The notes: generated from the sequence alone by a model not told the origin. A DNA stretch of 64,000 nucleotides from Quercus robur (GCF_932294415.1 NC_065543.1:1996976-2060975), one strand, 5' to 3'. Positions 44,601 to 55,378 are shown, counted from the first letter of the stretch. Numbers and translations are program-made.

Positions 44601-47600
44601 ATGGCTCATAGTGCCAAACTCGTAGCTCTTATTCACATATTTGCTTTGTCATTTCTGGATATTCTTGAAATAAGCAATGGCACAGAGACTGATATCTACT
44701 GCTTGAGGTCGATTAAAGAGTCACTAGAAGACCCTTACAACTACTTCAAATCATGGAATTTCAGCAACAACACAGAAGGTTTCATCTGTGACTTTGTTGG
44801 GATCGAATGCTGGAACTCTGATGAAAACAAAGTATTTAATATCAAGTTGAAGAACATGGGGCTAAAGGGCCACTTTCCTCGGGAAATCGAGAACTGCACA
44901 TTGATAAAGGGTCTGGACCTGTCAGGCAATGAGCTTACAGGCACCATACCATCTGACATATCTATGTTGCTCCCGCACGCGACCTCCATTGATCTATCAT
45001 CCAACAATTTTGCTGGTGAAATCCCTAAGAGCATAGTGAATTGCACCTATCTAAGTGTCCTTCGACTTGACAACAACCAGCTAACGGGATTTATCCCTCC
45101 AAAAATTAACCAGCTTCGGAGTCTTGACAAGTTTAGTGTTGCTAACAATCTCTTGTCAGGGCCGGTGCCTGTGTTTTCCTATCATAAAATTCCCTTAGAG
45201 AGTTACGCAAATAATCCGGGACTTTGTGGGGCTCCATTGGAACCTTGCTTGCCTTCTCCTAAGAAGTTTATTGTTCTATTCAAAGAAGGATTTCTGGTAG
45301 GCTGGAGTACTGATATGGTCTCGGTGGTAGTTATGTTCCGTAATACACTAAGATTTCTTATGAAAAAGGCAACAACCAAGAAGAACAAGAAAATAAAGAA
45401 AGCAGTGATTGGAGGAGCCCGATGGTGTTTTACTGATGAAAGAAGCAGGAATATGATGGTAATCTTTCTTAGATCCTGTTTGTTTCTAATTTCATGTTTC
45501 TTTTGTCCAATACATGATTGCAAAAGACTATTTTCAAAAAGAAAAAACGACAAATATATTTGTATCCTAGTTACAATCCAAAACAATGTTAAAAACATCA
45601 AAGAAGCCCTCTTACACTGCCAAAAAGAGCTTTACTTACATATTCATGATCCTTACGTTTCAACATTAAATGGTCATATTTACTATCTGCTTCTCTCCCT
45701 TTGAAAAATTATGTTATGGGAGCCCCTCTCACATTTGGGTGCCACAGATATTTAGGGAAAAACCAAATACGAGAGGGGTGCCTCATGAGTAAGGGTCATC
45801 AAATAGCCCATGACCCTTGAGTTGGCCTAGTAGCCTGCTAGCCTACCAGGCTAATGGGCAGCCTAGCCCGGTAATATTGAAACCCATGGACAGCTCAGTA
45901 GCCCAATGGGACAGGCTATGAGTTGGTTTCTTTACCCATGGGCGCCTGGTGGGCCGGCCCATCAACCCAGCCCATTAGTTCGACCCGTTAGCCTGACTTA
46001 TTGCCCAAAATTTATAACAAAATAATTTGGGGGTTGGGTGGGTGAGGGATTGAACTTTAGACATTATAAAAACTTTAAGACCACACACCTAACCACCAAA
46101 TACTTGGAATGATTGTGATACAGTATGCATAATAAATATATATATTTTGGTATTAGTCTAGTAGCTTTGATTTTTAAAACAAAGTTACTAAGATGACTGT
46201 TGCCCTACCTCTGTGCCTCTAGAAAGAAAGTCATTCTTTCCTTTGATAAATTCCAATTCTTTCCTTACAAGTTACAATTATAGAAGAAATTCCTTTAAAA
46301 AAAAAAAAAAAAAAAGCTTACCGTTGGTTGGAAGAAATTCTTTCCTTAATGAGTTGATATTTGATTCTTCATATATTTCCTTTAAGAATTGATATTGTAT
46401 TCTTCAAATATTTCCTTTAAGAATTGATATTTGAAGAATCAAATATTGTTCAAACGGTAAGCATTCTTAAAGGAAATTTCTATTAAAAATGCTTACCGTT
46501 TGAACAATACAAAAGTCAGTTTTCTCTTTCCTCTTTTTTTTATTTTTTTATTTTTTGGGTATTCACGTATCCAATCTATAAATACCTATACCCATTAAAC
46601 CCACCTCAGTAGCCTAGCCCGCTAAAGCCCAAGTGGGCATTGCCCATGTGTAGGGCCGTGGGCTAGGGTTTTTCCATCCAGCCCGGCTTGACCTAGCCCA
46701 TTGACTAGTCAGCAGCCCGTTAAGCCCAGCCCATTAGACCCATGGGCCAAGTAAAAACGGGCTGGGCCGGCCCGGCCCGGCCCATTAACGAGGCCTACTC
46801 ATGAGATGAGATTTATTACTTGTTTAATATTTGCAAATAATGCTCTTTTCACATGGGCATAGACCTTACAAGATTGGGACCCATTTGTATGTGAGAGGTG
46901 TATTGTATGCAATTATTATACAATATATCACCTCCATGAAATGATCTCCAATGAGATACTTTCTCTCCCCCAATTTTTCATGAGTAGGCACTTCGTACAA
47001 CCATTTAAAAGAAACATCTATGTTAAATTTATTTATTTATTTATTTTATAAATTTTGATTAGCACTAATGAAAAATGGTAAATGATTTGATCCACAGATG
47101 TCTCAGATGCAGAAAATGGCTATTAGAATGAGTTTTATAGAAATTAGTCAGGCGACTGGCAATTTCAACACACACAATGTCATTGGATTAGGAAAGATTG
47201 GGATGATGTACAAGGCAGTGATTCCAAATTGCTGGCCTCTTGCAGTTAAGAGGTTAACTAATTGTCAATCTCATGAGACACAATTCCTATCTGAGCTATC
47301 AGCTCTGGGTATATTGAGACATGATAACTTGGTTCCCCTCCTTGGATACTGTAGCGAACAGAACGAGAAACTTCTGGTGTACAAATACATATTGCATGGC
47401 AACCTTTATGATTGGCTACATGTAGGAGAAGGAGAACACAAGGATAAAATATTGGAATGGCATTCGAGGACTAAAATTGCGATTGGGATAGCAAGAGGCC
47501 TATCATGGCTTCACCATAAGTATGATTTCCGAGTGGTCCACCTCAACTTGGGTTCAAACTCTATCTTATTAGATAAGAATTTTGAGCCCAAGATATCAAA

Positions 47601-48204
47601 TTTTGGGGGAGCAAAAATATCAAGTTCTAGTGGGATAATGTTCACAAATTCAAACGTCATTGACACAAGCAATAGCTCTTTTGTAGACAGTGGGGTATGG
47701 GAGTTGGGTTTTGTTAAAAAGGATGTCTATGACTTTGGAATTCTACTTCTTGAGCTAATTACAAGGAAGGAACCCATTGAAATTAATAGTTTTTCATACG
47801 ATTTTAATGGGAGTTTGTTTGATTGGATAACCCACTTTTTGAGAAATTCATCTGATATTTACAGTGTTATTGATAATTCTCTAATTGGCAGAGGATTTGA
47901 TGACGAAATCTTTGAGTTACTTAGAATTGCATGTACTTGTCTTAACCCCTTCCCTAGTCAAAGGCCAACAATGCTTGAATTGTACAATACAATAAGTACT
48001 TTTGGGGAGAGAGATGGCCTCACAAATGACTCTGAGATATTGATGGAACCTGAAATTGCTATTGCAAGTAGCTCAATTGACATCAATACAATAAGTACTT
48101 TTGGGGAGAGATATGGCAGCACAAATGACTCTGAGATATTGATGCAATCTGAAATTGCTATTGCAAATAGCTCAAATGAAATTGTTGAGGTAGAAATTGC
48201 ATAG
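44601..48204 (+). CDS. Gene D: BIR-like LRR receptor pseudokinase, two exons
   Basis: Exons 44601-45458 and 47098-48204 join in phase 0 (ATGATG/GTAATC, ATCCACAG/ATGTCTC), giving 654 residues without a stop. Exon 1: signal peptide (MAHSAKLVALIHIFALSFLD), N-cap, about five LRRs (LDLSGNELTGTIP, IDLSSNNFAGEIP, LRLDNNQLTGFIP), C-cap with LCGAPLEPC, a weak membrane segment near residues 233-255 and a Lys-rich juxtamembrane part. Exon 2: loop GLGKIG (316-321), Lys 337, Glu 352, then HLN (434-436) for HRD and NFG (454-456) for DFG. No APE is seen, and the activation segment before DVYDFG is short. The C-terminal tail is a 33-residue unit present twice. By family knowledge it would sit in the plasma membrane and bind a SERK co-receptor; catalysis is unlikely. 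The intron contains a hAT element. It is the best-preserved D-type copy. Confidence 0.85.
45790..46797. mobile_element. hAT-like element in the intron of gene D
   Basis: The ends are TAAGGGTCATCAAATAGCCC and, inverted, TAGGCCTCGTTAATGGGCCG; both subterminal parts are rich in GGCCC and TAGCCC motifs. The 8-bp CTCATGAG is on both sides (45782-45789, 46798-46805). Locus C has a continuous site near 33530. The centre (46260-46505) holds inverted repeats. No transposase is seen. Confidence 0.75.
46310..46510. repeat. Nested inverted repeats in the hAT element
   Basis: GTTCAAACGGTAAGC (46449-46463) and GCTTACCGTTTGAAC (46491-46505) are perfect inverted copies. TTCTTCAAATATTTCC-type segments and their complements repeat around 46370-46445. 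It could fold into hairpins if transcribed within the intron of D. Confidence 0.65.
47991..48189 (+). repeat. 33-codon tandem duplication at the 3' end of D
   Basis: Two 99-base units start at 47991 and 48090 (AATAAGTACTTTTGGGGAGA), encoding ISTFGER...SEILM..EIAIASS twice. The same duplication is in A (2691, 2790), C (about 34710, 34809) and I (about 55158, 55257). Gene E has a single unit, so the duplication arose in the D-type subgroup. Confidence 0.88.
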
Positions 48205-49189
48205 ACCAATTGAAGCATGATACACAGAGTGTAGCTTCAACATTTCGAAATATATGTAACATATTTGCTGTCCCAAACGTTATTTGGGTTACATTTTCTT
48301 AATGTAATATTTTTTCTGCCCTTCACTGTCTTTTTGTTATCATTATCCCCTGAAATAAGAATAAAAAAAAAAAAAAAAAAAAGGATTCTAGAGGTTTTGG
48401 AGCCACTGCAGTGGGAAGGGGAAACCAGACATTTATTGAGGTTACAAAGAGAGACTAGTTGTATAAATGTTTTTCAAGTGAACTATTGTAATCGGTTCTT
48501 CCAGTGAATTTTCTATGCAATTTGATACTAGAGTGGTTTTTCTTTGAAGGAATTCTTCATTGGTTTTCCATTTGCCAAAAAGTTGTGCTTGGCTATTGTT
48601 TATTGCTTTGTGCACCGGATACAATTTTTTTTTTTTAATTATCTTCTTGTGTATGGAATTCCTAATAAATTTGTGTGATCTATCAATAAATCCACTATAT
48701 TATTATTTGAGGTGAAAATAGAATTTTCCTTTTGGTATTAAATAAGACTTTTTCAACATTATAAATCACAAAAATGATTTGAACATAAAACCCCTTTTCA
48801 ATAAACTAAACTCTGCCTACAAAGTTTTGTTGATTAAAAACTTTTGAGGATAAATACGAATAGGAACAAAAGAAAACAATTGGTGGGGACATATCCTCCA
48901 CCCAAATTGCACGAAACCAACAGATTGTTGGACAAGCTCAGAGAAATTTCGTTTACATGCAGTAATTTGACAGCACTTTTATTGACTTCGTGTTCCATGC
49001 CCTGGAGTAACAACTAGCGTTCTTGACGGTGCAATGACTTGGAAAATTAGACTCAGCAACCACTTTCGGAAAATTACTTATCTAGTAATTTAGACTTCGC
49101 TTCAATTTTTATATATTCTTTGAAGCTCCAAGAATTAATGGAAATGATCTATTTTCCAATCTGAAATTTCCCGGAAAGGATTTTGTTTC
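48205..49189. repeat. Duplicated intergenic flank, copy 3
   Basis: Colinear with 2914-3780 and 35798-36840. It is much shorter here because the next exon 1 (locus F) begins at about 49190. No gene is seen in it. Confidence 0.75.
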
Positions 49190-49271
49190 AATCTGCCTCT
49201 TTCTAAGTGGTTACACGTACGGCTCTTTACGCCTGCGTTTTCTTGCTAAATACTGACTAGCGAATGGATGA

Positions 49272-50176
49272 AGGGCCGGACCCAAGAAACCCTAAGAAAA
49301 AAAGCAAAAAGAAAAATTTGGATCCCCTAGCCTAGAAAAAAAAAAAAAAAAAAAAAAAGTTTTTTTTATTGGTTATATGTATATATATTTTTTTTGGAAT
49401 TGTGATTCCCTCTTCCAAAAACTTAGACCCATTCCCTTTTAATTAGCTTAGCCCAATTAATAACTACTCAACTCGAAAACTTAACAAAGACAAACTTTAA
49501 AATAAAAATTGTAAATTGCAAATTGTACCCCTAAAATTTGAGGGTGTTTGGATTTTATACCCTGAAATTTCAAACTTTAGATTTTACCCCCTAAAGTTCG
49601 GAAGTGTTTGGATTTTACACAAAATTTTTTTGAAACTTTAGGGGGTTTAAAATCCAAACACTCCCAAACTTTAGGTAGTAAAATCCAATTACTCTTGAAA
49701 TATAGGGAGTAAATCCTAAATTTTAAAACGTCAAGGAGTTAAATCCAAACACCCCCAAACATTAAGGGGTAAAATCCAAATTCTAAATTTAAGAGTGAAA
49801 AATCTAATCATCCCTAAACTTTAGGGGTGTAATCTGCAATTTACCCAAATAAAAAATAAAAAATCATAGTCAGCCCAATATTAAAGTACTAGCATCAGTT
49901 GATCTAAACATTCTAAATATTTAGTATTTAAAACACCAAATACCAAAAAAACTACTATACAAGACATTTCAAATGTTATATTAAAGTAGTAAAAGTAAGT
50001 TTTGATCTGTGAAAATAAATTTTTTTTTTTTAAACAACTAATGCTCTTCAGAAACAATATTATTATGTATTTTTTTGTCTTTGTTGGTAGATAATTACAT
50101 CTTAATATATTAAGAAACAATGATTTTTTTCTTCTTATACTTCAGTCGCCCTTGCTTGAAATCCTAGGTCCACCCT
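49272..50176. mobile_element. Probable hAT-like element in locus F
   Basis: The left AGGGCCGGACCCAAGAA and the right, inverted, AGGGTGGACCTAGGATTT are similar. G is uninterrupted at the matching place. It includes a foldback segment (49508-49846). A clean target duplication was not found. Confidence 0.5.
49508..49846. repeat. Inverted-repeat MITE-like segment
   Basis: GTAAATTGCAAATTGTACCC at left and, inverted, GTAAATTGCAGATTACACCC at right. Between them units like TTTGGATTTTA and TAAAATCCAAA recur in both directions, so nearly the whole segment can fold back. No coding capacity. Confidence 0.65.
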
Positions 50177-50320
50177 CTTCACTATTTTTCACAAATTTTC
50201 TTGTTCATTTTGGAATATTCTTGACATAGGCAAAGGCTTAGTGATTGCTGGAAATCAATTAAACATTCACTTGAAGACCCTTACAACTACCCTAAATATT
50301 CATGGAGCTTCAACAACAAG

Positions 50321-51177
50321 TGTCAGTTTTTAGACCCCTTAAAACCACAAACAAATTAACCTAGGTAATTAGCCAAGTTGTTACTTAGTCCAAATTCAAA
50401 GTCTAGGTTATCACAATTAAACAATCATATCATGCATAGCAGCGGAAAATAAATAAGACAATGATATGATCACCCAGGAAACCAAACCGATAAAAACCTG
50501 GGGAGGATTTGACCTAGCTATCCTCAAGGTAAACTTGAATCCACTATCTTGAAAGAATCGAAGTTCATACAAAAGGACTTACAAGCACCTCCGCTTGACT
50601 TCCTAATGCTACCAACCAGTAGAACTTACTGACACGACCACGTGCAAGCTCCAAATCCACGGACTTCTTCTTTCTTGGATTCCCACCAGCTACAAGCACC
50701 CCCGCTTGTGTATTCTTTAAGCTTTAAGGGCAGCAACTGTTTTGATCATCAAGGTGTAGAAAAATATCTCCTCCTTGAAAACCCTAAGTTTGTGTAAAGG
50801 AAAGCTCCTCTAGATTTCGCAAGAGATTTACACAAACCGCAATATGAGCAACACTAAAACGTGACTAGGGTTTGCCTTTTATACTTAGGACAAATAAGAA
50901 ACCCTAAAAAAACGTTTTAAAACAACTAGGGCTGAGTTGGAAAATTCTGCAGAAAAGCGATCTGCCTGAGCTTCGATCGGTCGAGCCTAAGCTTCGATCG
51001 ATCGAGCCAGGCCAAAAGCCACAATGCTTTCTGCTTTACACTCGATTCCAACTTTACATTGACATACAACTTTGAGCTAGCTTTAAACACTTCTAAACAC
51101 ATTGTTTTGATCATGGTTTGCCAACAATACAAATTAGAGTTCTAAATACATAAAGTCCTACACTTTAGAACCTAACA
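50321..51177 (+). mobile_element. Solo LTR in exon 1 of locus F
   Basis: 857 bp, from TGTCAGTTTTTAGACC to AACCTAACA, flanked by ACAAG (50316-50320, 51178-51182). The gene reads on across the site (TTCAACAACAAG then GTTGAAGTTTC). It contains TTCGATCGATCGAGCC near 50992. The copy at 53228 is very similar, so both insertions are fairly recent. It has no internal region. Confidence 0.88.
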
Positions 51178-51868
51178 ACAAGGTTGAAGTTTCATTTGTA
51201 AATTTGTTGGGGTCGAATGTTGGTACCCTCATGAGAATAAGGTCTTAAATCTCAGGCTCAGTGACATGGGGCTCAGGGGCCAGTTCCCCTGGGACATTAA
51301 AAACTACACAAGTCTAACAGGGTTAGACCTCTCGAATAATGTACTTTCAGGACCCCTCCTATTTGACATAGTAGAGTTAGTCCCGTCTCTCACAAGCTTT
51401 GACCTCTCAATCAACAGATTTTCTTGCGAAATCCCAAAGAACTTTGTCAATTGCAGTTATCTAAATGTCCTTAAACTTGACCAAAACCAACTAACTGGTG
51501 AAATCCCTCCCAAATTAGGCATCCCTGGTCGTATTAAAACTTTTGGTGTCTTTAACAATATGTTGTCAGGGGTTGTCCCTTACTTTGTCGATACCAATGT
51601 TCTAGCCGATTGCTTTGCTAACAATAAGGAACTTTCACAAACACCTTAAAGATGTAAATAGTGTTGACTAAACTTATCAACTTGAACTTCAATTTACAAT
51701 TTTACACAGTTTCAGTAAACTATCAACATCAAATACATGAAGTACTTAATCACAACATGCTCAGACTCATAGATTCGTAATAGAAATAAATATTCAAAAA
51801 CTCAACAATTCAACCAGACTAAAGAAATAATTTTTTTAAAACAAAAACAAGAACCAAAAGGAAACTGT

Positions 51869-52402
51869 AGTGACCAAGAGGCACAGACCACCAGGACGGG
51901 CATGGGTGCAATGAGGTGAGGACTTGCAAACCATGGATTCTCATATCGCTTGGGAATGGAAAAGTGGAATGCCTTATATGTGGGTTGAATATCTAAATAT
52001 AAACAACGTGTTTTCCTTGGCTTTATGCCTGGGAGAAACAGACAATATTATTGACATGAGGATTGGGGTGTTACAAATGGTATTAGAGCTTGAACCCAAC
52101 TGAAAGTGTGGGGGACCCACACATAAGGATATATGTTCTTGTAAGAGGGTGGATTTTAGTGATCCATAAATTTAAGAGGCACAGGCAACATGGACAAGCA
52201 TGGGTGCAATGAGGTGAAGACTTGCAATTCATGGAATTCCACATTGCTTGGGTGTGATAAAGGTGAAGACCATAAATGTGGGCTGAATATCTAAATGTGA
52301 ATAACGTGTTTTCCATAGCTTTGTTCCAGGAAGAAACAAAGTCGTGAGGAGTATGGATCTCAAAGTGGACAATAATGTTTACATGAGGATTGGGGCATTA
52401 TA
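51869..52402 (+). mobile_element. TRIM-like miniature LTR element, decayed
   Basis: Two similar segments (about 51869-52076 and 52150-52402) share GCATGGGTGCAATGAGGTGA and TGACATGAGGATTGGGGTG-like sequence. The first ends GGGGTGTTACA and is followed by TGGTATTAGAGC, a variant of the usual initiator-Met primer site. The inner part is only about 75 bases. This suits a terminal-repeat retrotransposon in miniature; it never had coding capacity. Confidence 0.6.
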
Positions 52403-52439
52403 GAAATATTTGAAACAAAAAGAACAAGGCGTTAAAGCT

Positions 52440-52797
52440 TTTTTTAGAAACGTTATGTGAAGATAGTTTTCGGTATTTTTTTCTATATTTTGTAGTAGCA
52501 AAAATAAAAATTAATCAACAAAAAACTATCTATTAACTTCCTTTATTCAACTTGGTATGAGATAGAGTTAGTTGCAACTAATATTTTTTTGAAAACAACT
52601 TTATCTCATTTGAAACTAAATAAGAAAAACGGTTTTATCTCACTCAAAACTAAATAAAGGAAGTCAAATGGTAGTTTTCCAACTCATTTTAAGGTCACTA
52701 CCAAACTTTAAAAAAATGAAATAATTTTCAAGAAAATATTTTTTGGAAAATGAATAATATTCCATAAAATGTTAATGTTCAAACAAACAAAGCGTAA
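52440..52797. mobile_element. Relative of the TIR element at 13242
   Basis: The right end AACAAACAAAGCGTAA and the preceding GGTCACTACCAAACTTTAAA match the right end of 13242-14436. The left end is less clear, near AACAAGGCGTTAAAGC. It is short and non-coding. Confidence 0.5.
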
Positions 52798-52959
52798 GTG
52801 TCCATTTGACTTCAGCTTCTTCAATTTTTATTATTTTATTTTTAATAATTGTTTTTGCTGAAAGTATTAAAAATTATACTTAAACTTTGAAAATGTGAAA
52901 AAAGAAAAAAATTTTGTGTTTTAATTTTAAAAAACTTCACATAAAATTTAAAAACTTAT

Positions 52960-54581
52960 TGTAAGGACTCAATTTGTAACGATCCCAAATTTGTATTGGG
53001 TTCGTACGTTAAAGGCCCAAACAATAAATTTGTAGAGCGCGGATATCAAAGAACTAGGTTAACTTCAAAAGAAAAACGATTGTACTTCACGTTTACAGAT
53101 GGATTAGCACTAATATAACGATCCATTTCTCCTTGAAACAAGTTCAGCTCTTTATTTCATAAGGTTTTCTCCTAAGTACTCTTTGTTTAGAACTTCCGAT
53201 CCTTTCTCTTAATGCATTCTTTCATGTTGACAGTTTTTAGACCCCTTAAACAATTGATTAAACCTAGGTAATTAGCCAAGTTGTTACTTAGTCTAATTAA
53301 ACAAGTCTAGGTTATCACAAATATATCATATCATGCATAGCAGCGGAAAATAAATAAGACAATGATATGATCACCCAAGAAACCAAACCGGTAAAAACCT
53401 GGGGAGGATTTGACCAAGCTATCCTTAAGGTAAACTTGAATCCACTATCTTGAAAGAATTGAAGTTCATACAAAAGGACTTACAAGCACCCCCGCTCGAC
53501 TTCCTAATGCTACCAACTAGTAGAACTTACTGACACGACCACGTGCAAGCTCCGAATCCACGGACTCCTTCTTTCTTGGATTCCCACCAGCTACAAGCAC
53601 CCCCGCTTGTGTATTCTTTAAGCTTTAATGGTAGCAACTGAATTGATCATCAAGGTCTAGAAAATATCTCCTCCTTGAAAACCCTAAGTTTGTGTAAAGG
53701 AAAGCTCCTCTAGATCTCACAAGAGATTTACACAAACCGCAATATGAGCAACACTAAAACGTGGGTAGGGTTTGCCTTTTATACTTAGGACAAATAAGAA
53801 ACCCTAAAAACGTTTTAAAACAAATAGGGCTGAGTTGGAAAATTCTGCAGAAAAGCGATCTGCCCGAGCTTCGATCGGTCGAGCCTAAGCTTCGATCGAT
53901 CGAGCCAGGCCAAAAGCCACAGTGCTTCCTGCTTTACACTCGATTCCAACTTTACATTGACATACAACTTTGAGCTAGACTTAAACACTTCTAAACACAT
54001 TGTTTTGATCATGGTTTGCCAACAATACAAATTAGAGTTCTAAATACATAAAATCCTAAGACTTTAGAACCTAACACATGTTATATACTGCCCTCTTGAT
54101 GTCATCTTCATCACACACGTGTAGGTTGGATTCGGGAGATCCCTTTCTGTCCCATCTAACACCTTCTGGAACCTCTAACCAGCAGCTGTAAGGCTGCTTC
54201 ATCACTGTTCAGGCATCACTTCCACATTAATGCGGCCAGAGAGTTGGTTGAGAGGCAATTAATGCGGAGGCAGCTGTTGTTAAAGATATTCGTTTACCTT
54301 TTCTTTCCTGCCCTTGGTCCCATATCCCACCTTTAGTGGTAACATAGCTCTGAAGTGTGTTCACAACAATATGGCGTTCAAGTCGTCCTTGGACACATAT
54401 TGCCAAAAAGGATTTTGTCCTCAAATGAATACTGAACTCATCTCACGTAATATCTACTCGTCTTTTCATTTGGTTACCCTTATAACCTGATATAGGCCTC
54501 CTCGAACAGTTTTACGTCCTCAGATGGGCCACAGGCCCAATTAACACGGTTTTAATAATTATTAATTAACCGGGACCCACA
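52960..54581 (+). mobile_element. Solo LTR of a second family, split by another solo LTR
   Basis: It runs from TGTAAGGACTCAATTTG to CGGGACCCACA, flanked by CTTAT (52955-52959, 54582-54586). Without the nested copy it is about 770 bp. Its sequence (GTATTGGGTTCGTACG, AGGCCCAAACAATAAA) is unlike the first solo-LTR family and recalls gypsy-type LTRs. No internal region remains. Confidence 0.82.
53228..54076 (+). mobile_element. Solo LTR nested in the solo LTR at 52960
   Basis: 849 bp, TGACAGTTTTTAGACC to ACCTAACA, flanked by CATGT (53223-53227, 54077-54081). It belongs to the same family as 50321-51177 and carries the same GATCGATCGA motif. It is younger than the LTR around it. Confidence 0.88.
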
Positions 54582-54695
54582 CTTATCAAATAAGTTGTAG
54601 GCAAACGAAGACTAAGTATGAAACAAAATGATTTACTATTTTTTAAAAGTAAACTTATATTGTTTTGAGCTAATGTGACATTTAATAACTAAGAG

Positions 54696-54795
54696 CTTTA
54701 AAGCTCAATTAATTGGTAGCTCATGATATTTCCTAGGAAGACATCCAAATTCAAATCCTCTCACCCTAACTATAACTGTATATAAAAAATAAAAG
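54696..54795 (+). mobile_element. Possible tRNA-derived SINE
   Basis: GCTCAATTAATTGGTAGCTC is A-box-like and CAAATTCAAATCCTCTC is B-box-like, followed by an A-rich tail near 54780. Target duplications are not clear. It lies directly before the kinase relic I. Confidence 0.45.
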
Positions 54796-54807
54796 GGTCT
54801 GTATTGG

Positions 54808-55378
54808 CTATCAAGTTCTAGAGGGGTAATGTTCATGCATTCAAATGTCATTGACACAAGTAATAGCTCTTTTGTAGACAGTGGGGTATGGGAGTTGGGT
54901 TTTGTTAAAAAGGATGTCTATGACTTTGGAAATATTCTGCTTCTTGAGCTAATTACAAGGAAGGAACCCATTGAAATTAACAGTTATTCATACGGTTTGA
55001 ATGGGAGTTTGTTTGATTGGATAACTCACCTTTTGAGTGGTTATTCTAATCGGTAGAGGATTTGATGGTGAAATCTTTGAGTTACTTAGAATTGCATGTA
55101 CCTGTCTTAACCCCTTCTGTAGTCAAAGGCCAACAATGCTTGAATTGTACAATACAATAAGTACTTTTGGGGAGAAAGATGGAATCACAAATGACTTTGA
55201 GATATCGATGCAACCGGAAATTGCTATTGCAAGTAGCTCAATTGAAACCAATACAATAAGTACTTTTGGGGAGAGATATGGCATCACAAATGACTCTGAA
55301 ATATTGATACAATCTGAAATTGCTATTGCAAGTAGCTCAAATGAAATTGTTGGGGTAGAAATTGCACAGACCAATTGA
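54808..55378 (+). pseudogene. Locus I: kinase C-lobe relic (exon 2), probably of locus F
   Basis: It begins abruptly at TATCAAGTTCTAGAGG, matching D from about 47620, so the N-lobe and the HRD/DFG region are lost. It keeps VWELGFVKKDVYDFG with one extra codon, and the end of the C-lobe. It then loses about 30 bases near 55050 relative to D (frameshift) and ends with the duplicated 33-codon tail. It is followed by the usual D-type 3' flank. Clearly a pseudogene. Confidence 0.85.

Larger units (their letters stand above)
49190..51649 (+). pseudogene. Locus F: exon-1 relic of an LRR receptor-like kinase with two insertions
   Basis: The first part (49190-49270, TTTCTAAGTGGTTACACGTA...) matches the start of G at 57164 but lacks the ATG. 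A hAT-like element (49272-50176) follows, then the N-cap region, then a solo LTR (50321-51177), then an open LRR stretch (51266-51649: LDLSNNVLSGPL, FDLSINRFSCEIP, LKLDQNQLTGEIP). It stops before the membrane segment. The subtype (LRGQFPWDIKNYTSL) is shared with G and H and differs from C and D. The kinase relic I at 54808 probably is its second exon, with 3.2 kb of repeats between. It cannot make a receptor. Confidence 0.8.

Noticed and set aside
44741-45046. Minus-strand ORF opposite the LRR exon (also at 32666 and 15778)
   Set aside because: Antisense shadow of the LRR coding sequence shared by paralogs.
47958-48218. Minus-strand ORFs opposite the kinase tail (also at 2658, 34674 and 55123)
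   Set aside because: Their recurrence reflects duplication of the kinase exon; they are shadows of the plus-strand coding sequence.
50926-51132. Short ORF repeated at 50926 and 53815 as a conserved small protein
   Set aside because: Both lie within copies of the same solo LTR; similarity is due to the repeat.
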